Below, in pieces: positions 45,246 through 56,787 of a DNA stretch of 64,000 nt. Below the pieces are notes generated by a model. It saw only the letters and a program-made list of their open reading frames with translations, had not been told where the DNA came from and did not search any database. The DNA is from Paratinospora sagittata. Taxonomy: Eukaryota; Streptophyta; Magnoliopsida; Ranunculales; Menispermaceae. Position 1 is the stretch's first letter, and every line of letters starts with the position of its first letter. The position numbers and the translations under genes were made by a program. The stretch spans positions 21,676,438 through 21,740,437 of the forward strand of contig CM069598.1 of NCBI GenBank assembly GCA_035771175.1, in the 5' to 3' direction.

Positions 45246-47122
45246 ATTTTTTTTTATGTTTTTTTTTACAAGAAACAGAAACTGATTGTATTGATTAAAG
45301 AATGTACCATTGCTCATGATAGGTTAAAGTGTGTGGATGTTCTCCAATGGCGTTTCAAGAGTTTGGCTCTATCCCCGCATTGGTGTTGCTTGTGTAGGAA
45401 TGATGGGGAATCTAGTCAACATATTTTTGTTGACTGTGACTTTACCAAGGGTGTCTGGAGTAAATGGAAAGCCATTCCGCAGTGGGACAGGCTACCAAAT
45501 GAGTCTAATCTGTGGGCTTTTCCTGATGATAATTGCCTACCAAGACGATGGAGAGACTATTGGAGGGTGGTTGTCTTTGTCATCATTAGGTCGGTTTGGA
45601 AAGAAAGGAATAGGCGCATTTTTTGGAACCAAGATAAGGAGATGGGGGCAGTGTGGGAAAACTCCTTCTTGGCTTCTCTTGGGTTAGTGCTAGTAAACTA
45701 GCTAGAGATTATTCTTTGGGGATTGGTTGAGGGGATGGAATCCCATTTTGGATAGAATTTGATACTTAATCTTTTTGGGTACTTGTTCTTGGATTATATG
45801 TCCAATTGTATTTTTGATGTACATATTTCATAGTTAATACAATACATATACTATTTCTTGTCAAAAAAAAATTAAAGAATGTAATATATATACAACCTAA
45901 AGCACTGCTGGGACGAGCTGTCACCAGTTACTATATTATATACATTCCAAAATAGGACTCCATCCCAAGAGCCACTCACCCAACCTGTATCCTCTAGCTA
46001 GCTTACTAGCAAAAACCCACAAAGAAGCCAAATAAAAAGAACTCTCCCATGCTTTCACCCACTCTTTTTCTTTGTCCTCAAATAGTCAGGAATTCCTCTC
46101 CATCCAAACTGACCATACCACTGCAAACACAATCGGCCTCCAATAATTTCATACTCTCCTAGGGAGAAGCTCCTCCACTAGAAATATCCATAGGTCCGGT
46201 CCATGTGGTAGTGATTGCCATAGCAACAAGCTCTCCATTTTCCCCATATATTCTTAGTGAAGCTACAATCGACAAAGCGATGCTTGTTGGACTCGCCATC
46301 TTGTTTACATAGGCAACACCAATTTGGGGAGATAGCCAATGCTTAAATCTCCTCTGGAGCATATCTACATAGTTCAGCCTGCCATGTGCTACTGTCCATC
46401 CTAAAAATTTGGCTTTAGAGGGAACATGAGCTTCCCATATAAAAATATGAAGAAAATGAGATAAGAGAGGGGAGCTATCAGGAACAAAACTAAGGTGACA
46501 GAAAAGGGATTTGGAAGAGAAGACACCGGAGCTATCCAAGGACCAAATGACCCTATCCTGCCCACCCGATAGTTGTACACCTTTGAGGCATTCAAGTAGG
46601 GACATGGCCTCTACTGATTCTCGATCTGAAAGAGACCTTTTAAGATGAAGGTTCCAAGTACTACCCGCATGCATGTCCGCACTGGAAGGACTTAAAAAGA
46701 ACAAGATGGACTGGCTATGCATAGTAGATAATCTATAAAGGTTCGGCAAAAGCCTTCGTAACCTAGAAGTACCACACCATATATCCTCCCAAAACCTAAA
46801 AGAGCTACCATCCCCAACTTTAAGTCTAACTAGGTTAGAGAAAAAAGGGTAAAGTGAGTGGATGAACCTCCAAGGACTCCTATAGGTTGCTTTGGCCACC
46901 AAACTAGCATCTCTTGAGTTTGCTAGGGTCCCATGACGGCTGCGTATAACCTTGGCCCATAAAGAGTCTTTCTCCACTAGGAATCGCCACAACCACTTAC
47001 CAACCAAAGCTTTATTCCTCAATTCTATGTTCCCTACTGCCAGACCCCCTTGATCCAATCTCCTCCTAACTAACTCCGATCTTATTAGACATCCTCCTAG
47101 CCTTTTATCTTCACCACAAGAT
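45246..47122 (-). mobile_element. L1 fragment, host of a nested L1
   Basis: A minus-strand L1 with its 3' A tail (T runs) at about 45246-45268. A long open frame (46159-47058, in frame to 47122) encodes the RT C-terminal and zinc-binding regions: LDQGGLAVGNIELRNKALVG, KWLWRFLVEKDSLW, FRFWEDIWCG, EAHVPSKAKFLGW. The 5' end is truncated at about 47122. Its 3' tail is interrupted by a plus-strand L1 at 45307-45870. No clear TSD was found for this outer copy. Confidence 0.85.
45307..45870 (+). mobile_element. L1 fragment nested in the previous L1
   Basis: A 564-bp insertion with a 13-bp TSD, ATTAAAGAATGTA (45294-45306 and 45871-45883), and an A tail. It encodes the zinc-binding RT C-terminus (ALSPHWCCLCRNDGESSQHI, FVDCDFTKGVW, VWKERNRRIFW), open over 45291-45701. 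Confidence 0.9.
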
Positions 47123-47990
47123 AAAAAAAATATTATTAGATTATTTTACAATTTTAAATGAGAAATTGTAAAAAGAAAAAAGAAAAAGGAGAAAAAAAAA
47201 CTAAAGCCAACGTAAAGTCACGAAAGAAAGAAAAGAAAAGGTTCCACGACTCGAACATTGAACTAATAAAAGAAAGAACATGTTAGAAATAAGCTATATG
47301 TTTATCAACTCATGAATCTCCTAACATGCTAAAAATATTGTTTACTTTTATAACTCATCCTAAGGAGGAAAAAACATAAATAATTCATTATACACACAGT
47401 AAGTGTCAAGCATTATCAAGATTATACAACTTACTCTAAATTATTATATTTTATAGTTTAATTTACTCGAAGTATATACTATGTTTATTCTAACAAATCT
47501 TCAAAACATAACGATCGTTCTAACTTCTAACATTTAAGCAAAAAAAAATTAATTTACGCTACTTTAATATGCATTCTAACAAATATTTTCTCTGTTGAAT
47601 TAGATTTTCTCAAATTAGTTTTGAATTTTAAGGCAAATCAATTTTTAATCCATGTTTGTTGATGTCAACTTCTTGGATGTCTTAAGACATCCTAACTGCC
47701 ATCACTATATTGAATAGAATGCCCCTCTCAGCTCATGGAAATGATTTCTTGACGTTTGAACTCTCAGTGACCTTGCTTCAAGCATCATATGGAAGGGCAT
47801 GCAGTCCTTCTACCTTTGGAAACAAAGACAACATAATATTAACACCAAAAAATCCTCTACAAAAATATTAACACCTTAAAAAGCAACAACTTCATGGTGC
47901 CATGTAATTGCTCATTAAACACCTCAACAAGTATCCACTACAACCTTCAATAAGCCAACAACTCTCACAGTACTTGTAGTTTGGCACACA
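47123..47990. other. AT-rich DNA, no gene seen
   Basis: No gene or bounded element is recognised between the L1 truncation point and the hAT-like element that follows. Confidence 0.4.
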
Positions 47991-48173
47991 CAAGGTTTTA
48001 AAACTCGTGAGGCGTAATCAAGGCAATTTTCATTTGTGAGGCAAGGCATAAGCTTGAGGTGGTACAAGGCATAAGCCTCAAGTTTTTTAAGAAATAATAT
48101 TTAAAAGTTTTTATAAAGATTTTAAAGAAGCAAATATCATTTTTTTAACAAGAAACTGAAATAATATATTACT

Positions 48174-49750
48174 TTTTTTTTTTTTTGACAAGACACACGT
48201 ATATGTATTGTATTAATTGTAAAAATTGTACATCAAAAATACAAAAGGGCACATAGACCCAATATAAGACTCAAAAATTATCCAAAATGGGACAACAACC
48301 TCTCAACCACTCCCCCAAGGAATAACCTCTAGCAAGTTTACAAGTACTAACCCAAAAAGAGGCCAAAAAGAAAAAGTTTTCCCAAACAGCAAACCGACCA
48401 AATGACTGCAAAAACAACCACCCTCCAATAATCTCTACAACGTCTTGGAAGGAGGTTATCATCGGGGAAAGCCCACAAATTAGACTCATTTGTGAGCCTT
48501 TCCCAATGCAAGATGGATTTCCACCTCCCCCAAACACGTTTTGTGAAGTCACAATCAACAAAAATAAGTTGACTAGATTCCCCCTCTTTCCTACATAAGC
48601 AACACCAATTCGGGGAGAGAGCCCAATTCTTAAACCTTCTCTGGAAGATATCCACACAATTCAACCTGTCATGAGCAAGGTACGAAACTTCGATTTCGCC
48701 CTAAACTTCGACCTTCAAAAATCAGAATTAATTCGGAGAAGTTTAATTCGACATGGAGAATTTTTGTAAAAATTTGCTAAATTAGAGAAGTTTAGAGAAT
48801 TTTTGCATATATGCTTAAATATCTAAATTTATTGTAGTATAAGCTAAAAACTAATATAAATAGACACTTTTAATACATAAAAATATCAATAAGCGACCTA
48901 ACAAAATCAATCTTGTTAAGTGAGTTGATCAATTTGAATGACGGCTTTTGGTCTTAATTTGTTTTCTTTATTTTGATATTTAATTTTGTGGTGGCTTGCT
49001 TCTCGACCATATACTTTACTAGTTTGAATTCTATCATGCTTAATTTATTAGTTTATTATTTGAATGTGTTGTTTATTAATCTTGTTTCATAAGAGTTAAC
49101 TAAAAAATAATGACTTTAGGAAATCTTTTAATTTATTTTTAAGTTTTTATCTTATTTCGACTTTAACTATTTATTTATTTTGCTTCGTTTCTTTTTTTTT
49201 TTGGTAAAGCATATCCCATAAACTACATAATTTGTTAACTTGTTAAATTATTTTTTAAAATTTATATTGCTATGTTGGTTGATGAAGTTGAAAATAATAC
49301 ATAATTATTAGTGTTTTTTTTTTGTTTTTTATTGATGAAGTAACATCTTTTTTACTTCTCTGTCTAATTTCATCGAATTTTGTCGAATTTTGTCGAATTT
49401 TATCGAATTTTTGCATTTTTTTATTGAAAAACTAAACTTTTGTCGAAGTTTATCGAATTTCGTCGAAGTTGTCGAAGTTTATCGAATTATTTAGCGAATT
49501 TTTGCACTTTTTATTTTACATCCCACTTTTCGCTTCGATGGTAAAAAAATCGAAAAAATTCGGCTAATTTCGCCGAAATTCGGCTAATTTTTAGTCCTTG
49601 GTCATGAGCAATGGTCCATCCCAAGAATTTGGCTTTAGATGTAACATAAGCTTTCCAAATAAAATCATGAGGGAAAGAAGCGGAAGATGGATTAGCGTCA
49701 AGGGAGGTGCATAAATGATGAAGAAAAGATTTAGAGGAAAATTCCCCTAT
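48174..49750 (-). mobile_element. L1 fragment nested in the 3' tail of another L1
   Basis: Flanked by a perfect 17-bp TSD, TGAAATAATATATTACT (48157-48173 and 49751-49767). A T run starts at 48174. Overlapping minus frames 48271-48664 encode NCVDIFQRRFKNWALSPNWC, CLCRKEGESSQLIFVDCDF and RCRDYWRVVVFAVIWS. Sequence resumes at 49609 after a hAT insertion and ends, 5'-truncated, at 49750. Confidence 0.92.
48676..49600. mobile_element. Non-autonomous hAT-like element, copy 2
   Basis: A 925-bp element with CAAGG...CCTTG ends and an exact 8-bp TSD GTCATGAG (48668-48675 and 49601-49608), inserted within an L1. Subterminal TTCGAATTTTGTCGAA-type repeats are conspicuous at 49370-49590. No coding capacity. 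Orientation is opposite to copies 1 and 3. Confidence 0.88.
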
Positions 49751-50524
49751 TGAAATAATATATTACTAACGTGTAAAGTATACATCCTAGATTCATTGTG
49801 GACGAGATGTCTAATTACTAAGAAGAGATACAATCCAAAATGCACCCCTTAACCATTCACACCAAACTAAATCTTTTAGAGAGTTTACTTACACTAACCC
49901 ACAAGGACACGAAGAAGAAAGAGTTCTTTGAAACCTCTTCCACAACCTTTTCTTAATCCTCAGAAAGGCAAGCATTCCTTTCTTTCCATACCGACCAAAC
50001 CACCGCAAACACCACCACCACCCACCAATAGTCCTTAATGTTTCCCAAAGACAGGCCTCCATCCGGAAAGTCCCATAGGTTAGACTCGTTTGGAAGTGAC
50101 CCCCCTAGCATAATGTCATTCCACTTCTCCCAAACAAGCTTGGTGAATTTGCAATCAACAAAAAGAAGCTTACCCGATGCACTGTTCTTCCTGCATAAAC
50201 CACACCAATGTGGAGAAATGGCATAGGGTCGAAATCTCCATTGCAACATGTCCACACAATTCAGCTTACCATGCACAATTGTCTATCCTAAAAATTTGGC
50301 TTTAGAAGGAAAATGAGCTTTCCAAATGAAAATATGAGGGAATTGTGATGTAGGTGGGGATGCTTTCAAGTGCATGAAGAATGATTGTGATGAAAACCAC
50401 CTAGGTTTTTCAAGCACTCAAAAGACACTTGATATATCAAAAGCTTCAAATATAATTAACATAGCGAAAAATTTAATAAGCACATGTTATAAGTTTAGAT
50501 CTTTTTATGTTATGTTTTTATCTA

Positions 50525-50570
50525 CTCTACTTTACTCAACCAAGCCTTTCCCCAACTACATGGGGTCGGC
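50525..50570 (-). mobile_element. 46-bp RTE 3'-end micro-insertion
   Basis: Only the last 46 bases of an RTE element (complement of CAAGCCTTTCCCCAACTACA then TGGGGTCGGC), flanked by an exact 18-bp TSD, ATGTTATGTTTTTATCTA (50507-50524 and 50571-50588). Confidence 0.9.
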
Positions 50571-51560
50571 ATGTTATGTTTTTATCTAAAAAAAAAAAGA
50601 ACTTAGCAAATAAAATGCAACAATATTAGGTTCTGCCACTTCTTAGTTTTAACCATCTCCAGTAACTTTTTAAGTTTTTAACTTTCTTTTATCATATTTG
50701 ATGATCACTCCTTGCAATTAACTCATGAAAACAATTGACATGGAAGTTTACAACACCAAGTAATGTGTTCGTAATCTAAGGGAAATTTAGGCTTGGAGTT
50801 TACAACTTGGATCACTCGTAATAATTGAAATTGGAGTCTATAGAACAAAAAGAAGTTAAAGAACTTTTGTGTTTATTCTAATATCAGATTGAATGTTACA
50901 AAAAAAAAAAGGAACATGTAAATAGAAAACATGGCTTAGAGTTTAGGCTTGTAGTTTTTAAAGATAGATTTCTGCTAAATAATTAAATTTAGAACTTTAA
51001 GAAAGAAACAATACTAGTTATTCTATATCAATTGAAAGTGTTTTGGGGAAAATAGAAAAAGGGCTTAGGTTGAGCCTTATGTTCACATAGAGAGAGATTT
51101 AAGACTCACAAAGCATTGAGGTGTAAATCTCGAGGTGTAAGCCTCATAGGGTACCTTGAGGCTTAAGCCTTGAAGCAGTTTTTGATAGCCTCAAGGCGAG
51201 GCGAGCCTCAAGGCGAGGCGAGCCTCAAGGCATAAGCCTCATACGCTTTTTAAAAATATAGGCACGCATTTGACTTAGTCATAGTTGCAAGGCCAACATG
51301 GTCTTGATAGACAATCTATGATTATAAAACATACATTTCATATGGTCTACTTCCTACCTGAACATAACCTGGATACAAATTATAAAGCTATATTAATAGA
51401 ATATAAACATTATTGTTACATGCAAAATTATCTATTTGAATATATTAATGGTTAAAAAGAATTTAAGATCGTGAATTAGATTTAGAATTATGTCTATCTA
51501 ATTATTAAACAAGAAAATAAATAACAAAGAACCACTACAACAACATGGTTCAATCATATC

Positions 51561-54500
51561 CATGGGCAGCTCTACCATAAGGCAAGTGAGGCAATTGCTA
51601 AGGCCCACCATAAAAAAGACCTACATACATCTACTTATTGAGCCTATATTTGTAGCCAAAAATTTATCAAATTATAAACTATTATTTGTAGTCAAAAGCC
51701 TACCTAAGTAACTATGTAATAATTAAGTCTGTTTTTGTAGCAAAAACTAATAATTTGAACTATTATTGGTAGCCAAAAAGTCTACTTTGATGACTAGCTA
51801 ACTATTTAACCTCACTCATTATTATTCCCTAGAGAAATAGGCTACTCAAGAGGTTTTATTAGGTATGACAATTTGGTATATTTGTCATTAACTCAACTAA
51901 TAAATACTTACAACATGAAATATAAGTATTGATATTGTTATAGATCAATTAATTAAGGCATCTTATTTGTTTCTTCGAAAAATATAGAAAAAGAGGGTTT
52001 GTATTTGCTATAATTTCAGCTACAGAAAATATAAAAGAAATTGAAATAGAACCAATATTTTGTGAAAAAACATATTGTCTGTATAAAAAAAATGATAAAA
52101 TAATGATGAGAAAAGAATTCAAAGTAAGAATTCAAAGTATTAAAAAATCTTTTATGATTGAATATTTTGTTTACATAAGATACTACACTATTTCTTCAAT
52201 CAAAAATTGGTTTAAGCAATTCTAATTATATGAAAATATTTTTAGTTTTTTATTTAATGTTAAAAAATTAAAGTCAATGGAACATAATAAACTAAAAACA
52301 ATTGTCTTAATTTTACACGTCTTAAAATAAGATATGTTTTATAATATTGATGGTTTGAATTTATTTTAAAAATCAAAAATATTGACAGAGATTTTACAAA
52401 AAGAGATAAATTCTCCAATTGAACCCTTAATTATATAAAAATAGTTGCTTTTATATCCAAATGCATTTATTGCTTAAAAAATATTATTATATCAATAATA
52501 GTTGTTTTAGCTGAAAGAAGTTTTTTCAAAATTAAATTAATGAAATCATACTTAAAATTGACTGTGTAACGACCCTCAATTTCATAAAACGGGACCCCAA
52601 GTTTTTTAAGAATTGTGTCCAATAGGTGTGTTGTATGCTTTTTAAACGTAAATCGTTTGTGTTTAGTGTAGAATTGATTGAGAAACCAATCGGGGAAGAG
52701 ATGGGTGAAATAGTGAATTTGAGCCTAGGAGCTCGCACCCAGACGAGAGGAGCGTGCTCCCCTAAGACAGAGACCAATCTGGGTTTCTGGACAGGGGAGG
52801 AGCGCACTCCTTGCGATTGACAGAGAACTGAAAATTCTCAGTGCAAGGAGGAGCGAGCTCCTGACTAGGAGAAGCGCGTTACTCGCGGTAAAATGCAATT
52901 TTTTTTATAAAATGACGATGAGGCGGTGTGCGTGAAATAAAACCCCAAATTCATTCTGTTCGTTCATTTAACTGAGAACGAAGGGGAAAAGAGGGAGAAA
53001 AGGGTTTCGAGCTAATCTTAGCCCAAATCGCTTAGCCCAAGGTAAGTGGTTTTCCACGAAATTCCTAACGAAATTGTATTTGGTGTTGAAAGAAACCTTT
53101 CCCTCGGTGTAATTTTCGTAATAGAAGATGATTTGGGTATTTCCCAACCTAAGGTTTCGATGCCCTTGACTGGGAATGGGTTAGAAATGGTAGAGGTAGT
53201 GTTCTACTACCCAAATCACATTGAGATAGCGTTTTGTTAGGGTTTGCACTTAGGCGGGTAACCTAATTGGAAGTTTAAAATCAACTGGAAACATATAGAA
53301 ATAAGGTTAGGAACTTGTGGGAATTAGATTGAAGTGTTAATTCCTACTATTCCTAATATTATATGTCTCGAGAAAGGGTTAGAGATGAACTTTCAAATTG
53401 TCGAGAATAATAGAAATGGTGGGAAATTCAGAAATTGTAGAAATGCTAGGGTATTGGCATAAAAGTGGGCAAATTATATTGATATGAATGAAATGATGTA
53501 TGCAGGTTCTAGTAGAGGAGGTGCAGTGAGTTTATTGTGTGGGAAATTATTTCTGGCAAATTGTTGTGAGTAGAACTTTAATTATATTATTCATTTGTAT
53601 CATCCTATTTTATATTAAATGCTTGTTCATGTACATTTTATTGAGAATTGCATGGTGTGATGAAATGGGGAAAAACCCTTTAATTCTTGTTAGTTTGATT
53701 TACCTTGGGAAAGTAGATCTTTGGACATCCCCAAGTAGGTTGAGAATTTCCTACAAGGAATAATCGGATCTCTTATCCCCATAAACTTACTAATCATAGA
53801 TTAAAGGAGAATTTAGCATGTCGTCTGTTGGTTGAATTGAAGTCAACTCATTTATTGTTCCACTGCGGGGTTTTCCGTGATCAGTATTGAGTCTATTCTT
53901 TGGGGGAGATCAAGATAGACTTTAACAAAGTCATGGATAACTTACGTTGGACAATTAAATGGACTATCTTATTCATTGCCACTGACAGAAGTTATTCAAG
54001 TTCAATTATTAATTTTTATGTGACCTTAGGTTGAGAGTAGAACCTGAAAGTGCTTTACAATTGGCTATAGACTCACTATAAGCCTTGGGACACTTGTCAC
54101 ATCACTTGAATAAAGGTGGATAAGGTGTTGGTTTTGAAAATGCATTTATTATATATGGCATGACTATGATGTATATATGGAATTGCATTGTTTCTTACAT
54201 AGCATTGAGCATGCATACAAGGGATGTTTAGATGAATAAATGATGGTATTATTGAAATCTATTCACTGAACACCGTTGGCTCACCCTATTCTCATTTTTC
54301 AGGTCCTTCAGGCGTTGGCAAGGGCAAGGGAATAGCGCTACAGTGAGAGATTAGTGTCCCTACCAGGAGGCTATTTTTTATGTAAGTTGAGAACTTGTTG
54401 GTATATATGTTTATTTGATATTTTGGTTATGTAAATACGTATGTATCACCCCACACATAAACTATAATGCTATGGATGTTGTTAGATGTTATTCGATTTG

Positions 54501-54867
54501 GATTTGTGGTAGTTGTAGATAGTAGATATTTGTTGGATGAATTATCGGGATTGTTAGATGGCTCATTTACAAAGGAGACTCTGCGGAGTCTGTCTGAGGC
54601 TTAACAGGGGTCTAATGGTCCTATTTTGGATAGGATGGTTAGATTCTTGTGCCGGTCAGGATGCCTTGGGAGTTGTGAAGGGGTCCTGACAAACTGTCAC
54701 AAGAAAGACTTAATGGATTTGCTATATTACCTATTAAAAAGGATATATTAACAATACTTGAGAACGAAGATATACAAACAAACTTTGAAAATTTATTTAT
54801 ATATTAATATTAAAAGGCCTAACTCTTAAATTTCACCTAAAGCCTCCAATTCCTTAGACACTGCCCG
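51561..54867 (+). mobile_element. Deleted hAT transposon with transposase relic, split by a solo LTR
   Basis: An exact 8-bp TSD ATCATATC (51553-51560 and 54868-54875) flanks ends that share GGGCAG (CATGGGCAGCTCTA / CGGGCAGTGTCTA). Plus-strand traces of a hAT transposase C-terminus are present: LKSMEHNKLKT near 52260, then ILTEILQKEINSPIEPL, and AERSFFKIKLMKSYLK just before 52560. After the LTR comes SQERLNGFAILPIKKDILTI, ending at a stop at 54805-54807. This is the TTF-type hAT family with a C-terminal dimerisation domain. Stops and a frame break make it dead; the N-terminal part is missing. Confidence 0.88.
52565..54691 (+). mobile_element. Solo LTR of a Ty3/gypsy-type element
   Basis: Starts TGTAACGACCC and ends GGGGTCCTGACA, an imperfect inverted end pair, with a 4-of-5 TSD GACTG (52560-52564) / AACTG (54692-54696). 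At 2127 bp it carries no internal coding region and no second LTR, so it fits LTR-LTR recombination. A possible TATA (AATAAAACC near 52938) is followed by CAAGGTAAGTG near 53039, a strong splice donor. TTTTTCAGGTCC near 54296 is an acceptor-like tract. The family resembles Tekay/Del-type chromovirus LTRs, by memory only. It sits inside the hAT dimerisation domain. Confidence 0.88.
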
Positions 54868-54875
54868 ATCATATC

Positions 54876-55573
54876 TAGAGGTCTTAGGAATATGGTAACG
54901 TGGTTTACATATCCAAAACGAAAAAGAAAACACCTGTAGTGTAAATTATTCATAAAAGAACCAAGCTAAAATTATTTACGACACTATTACATGAAAATAA
55001 GATGCAAAAAACACTACTTATTTTGTTGTTTGTAACATGTTCAGCCATTTCACTAGAATTTTCATGCGCCAGCATAACTATGTTTACGAGATCCTAGGTC
55101 ATGCTTTTATTTTGTTATTACTTATTTTGTTTCCTCTAAAAAAAAAATGTTATTGCTTAATATATGGAGTAACTCAACAAGCTAAATAACAAGCACACTA
55201 AACTTTTTGGTTCATATTTATGAGGGGCATGTAGACAAATGAGCCAAGTTTGAAGGATCCACATGCACATCTAAGACTTAAAGTGGTGCAACACTGTCAT
55301 TTCATTACTTTCCATAAAAAGGGCTTCCAAAGGAGGATGAGTTAACAACAACGCATGGCCCCGACTTTGCCTCCAAAAGTGAAGGTCATTGGTATTATCT
55401 CCACCCACGTTGGCCACTCTTGGCATCTCTCACTCAAGCAACCAGGGGCCCGTTAGATTAGCCAAGTGACCCGAATACCCAAGGTTATGAAAAAAAATGG
55501 GGGATGAGGTAATTTATCCTCTAAACCCTAATTCGCCAAATGTTTTAAGGCAAATATGGGATGTTAGTATCTA
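54876..55573. other. Gene-free DNA with a GC-richer block
   Basis: About 55320-55560 is clearly less AT-rich and includes a telo-box-like AAACCCTAA (55523-55531), a motif often found in plant promoters. No adjacent gene was recognised, so its meaning is open. Confidence 0.35.
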
Positions 55574-55581
55574 TTTCCAAG

Positions 55582-56779
55582 CATGGTTCGAAAATTCTCC
55601 GAAATGCGGCGAACTTCTAAGAATTATTTCTCTTTTTTTACCATCGAAGTGCGAAGTAGATGTAAAATAAAAAATACAAAAATTCGCCGAAATAGTTCGA
55701 TAAAATTCGACAAAATTCGATAAACTTCAATAAAATTTCTATTTTTCAATTCAAAAATGCAAAACTTCGACAAGAAATTTGATAAAATTCGACAAAATTC
55801 ATAAAATTCAACAAAGTTCGATGAAATTCGACAAAGAAGTAAAAAAATGTTATTTCATTAATAAAAACAAAAAAAATATCAATAATTATGTATTATTTTC
55901 AACTTCATCAACCAACATAGTAATATAAATTTTAAAAAATAATTTAATAAGCTAACAAATTATGTAGTTTATGAGATATGCTTTACCAAAAAGAGAAGAA
56001 AAGAAGCAAAAAAAATAAATAAATAAAGTTGAAATAAGATAAAAACTAAAAAATAAATTAAAAAAATTTCCAAAGCCATTTTCTTTTAGTTAACTCTTAT
56101 AAAACAAGATTAAAAAATAATACATTTAAATAATAAACTAATAAATTAAGTATGGTGGGATTCAAACTAGCAAAGTATATAGTTGAGAAGCAAGCCACCC
56201 AAAAACTAATTATCAAAACAAAGAAAATAAATTAAGACCAAAAGCCACCATTTCAAATTCATCAACCCACTTAATAAGATTGATTTTGTTAGGTCACTTA
56301 TTGGTATTTTTATGAATTAAAAGTGTTTATTTATATTAGTTTTTTAGCTTATACTACAATAAATCTATATATTTAAGCATATATAAAAAAATTCTCTGAA
56401 CTTCTCTAATTAGGAAATTTTTACAAAAATTCTCCATGTTAAATTAAACTTCTTCAAATTAATTCCAATTTTCAAGTGATCGAAGTCAAGTTGAAATCAA
56501 ATTTTCGATCCTTGAATGTGCGTTCAACAATGTTAATGTAAAAACACATGTTTCAACCGATTATATTTATACTTTTATATGTGAAAAGTATCTATTTATG
56601 TTTGTTTTCATCATTTCTAATAGTAATTATGCATATTTTAACATCCATATAGAAATTCTTTAAACTTCTCTAAGTTGGCGAATTTTTACAATAATTCTCC
56701 AAGACTTCTCGAACTTCCCCGAATTAATTCTGATTTTTAAAGGTCAAAGTGTCGGGCGAAATCGAAGTTTCTAACCTTG
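55582..56779. mobile_element. Non-autonomous hAT-like element, copy 3 (composite)
   Basis: A 1198-bp element starting CATGGTTCGAAAATT and ending AACCTTG, with an exact 8-bp TSD TTTCCAAG (55574-55581 and 56780-56787). An internal end-like sequence, CGAAGTCAAG...TTTTCGATCCTTG, stops at about 56515. It matches the true right end of copy 1. A second, copy-2-like end follows (to 56779), so two right ends lie in series. Confidence 0.85.
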
Positions 56780-56787
56780 TTTCCAAG

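Larger units (their letters stand above)
48140..50440 (-). mobile_element. L1 fragment nested in the hAT-like element
   Basis: The minus-strand L1 3' tail starts near 48140 (T run, then AACAAGAAACTGAAATAATA). It resumes at 49768, after another L1 inserted into the tail, and runs to about 50440. ORF 49953-50276 encodes GKLNCVDMLQWRFRPYAISP, HWCGLCRKNSASGKLLFVDC and SVWKERNACL. The 5' edge is approximate. Confidence 0.78.
47991..51260. mobile_element. hAT-like element hosting three further insertions
   Basis: Ends share TTTTAAAA followed by CTCGTGAGGC (left) or AGCGTATGAGGC (right, read inward). The flanking 8-bp repeat GGCACACA (47983-47990) / GGCACGCA (51261-51268) matches 7 of 8. Subterminal arrays of GAGGCAAGGCATAAGCCTCA and GGCGAGGCGAGCCTCAA words lie at both ends. 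No transposase was recognised. About 2.3 kb of its length is nested L1 and hAT DNA, plus a 46-bp RTE piece. Confidence 0.7.

Noticed and set aside
45331..45687. 118-codon frame overlapping the L1 at 45307-45870
   Set aside because: It is an alternative frame of the L1 zinc-binding region; the frame at 45291-45701 carries the conserved residues.
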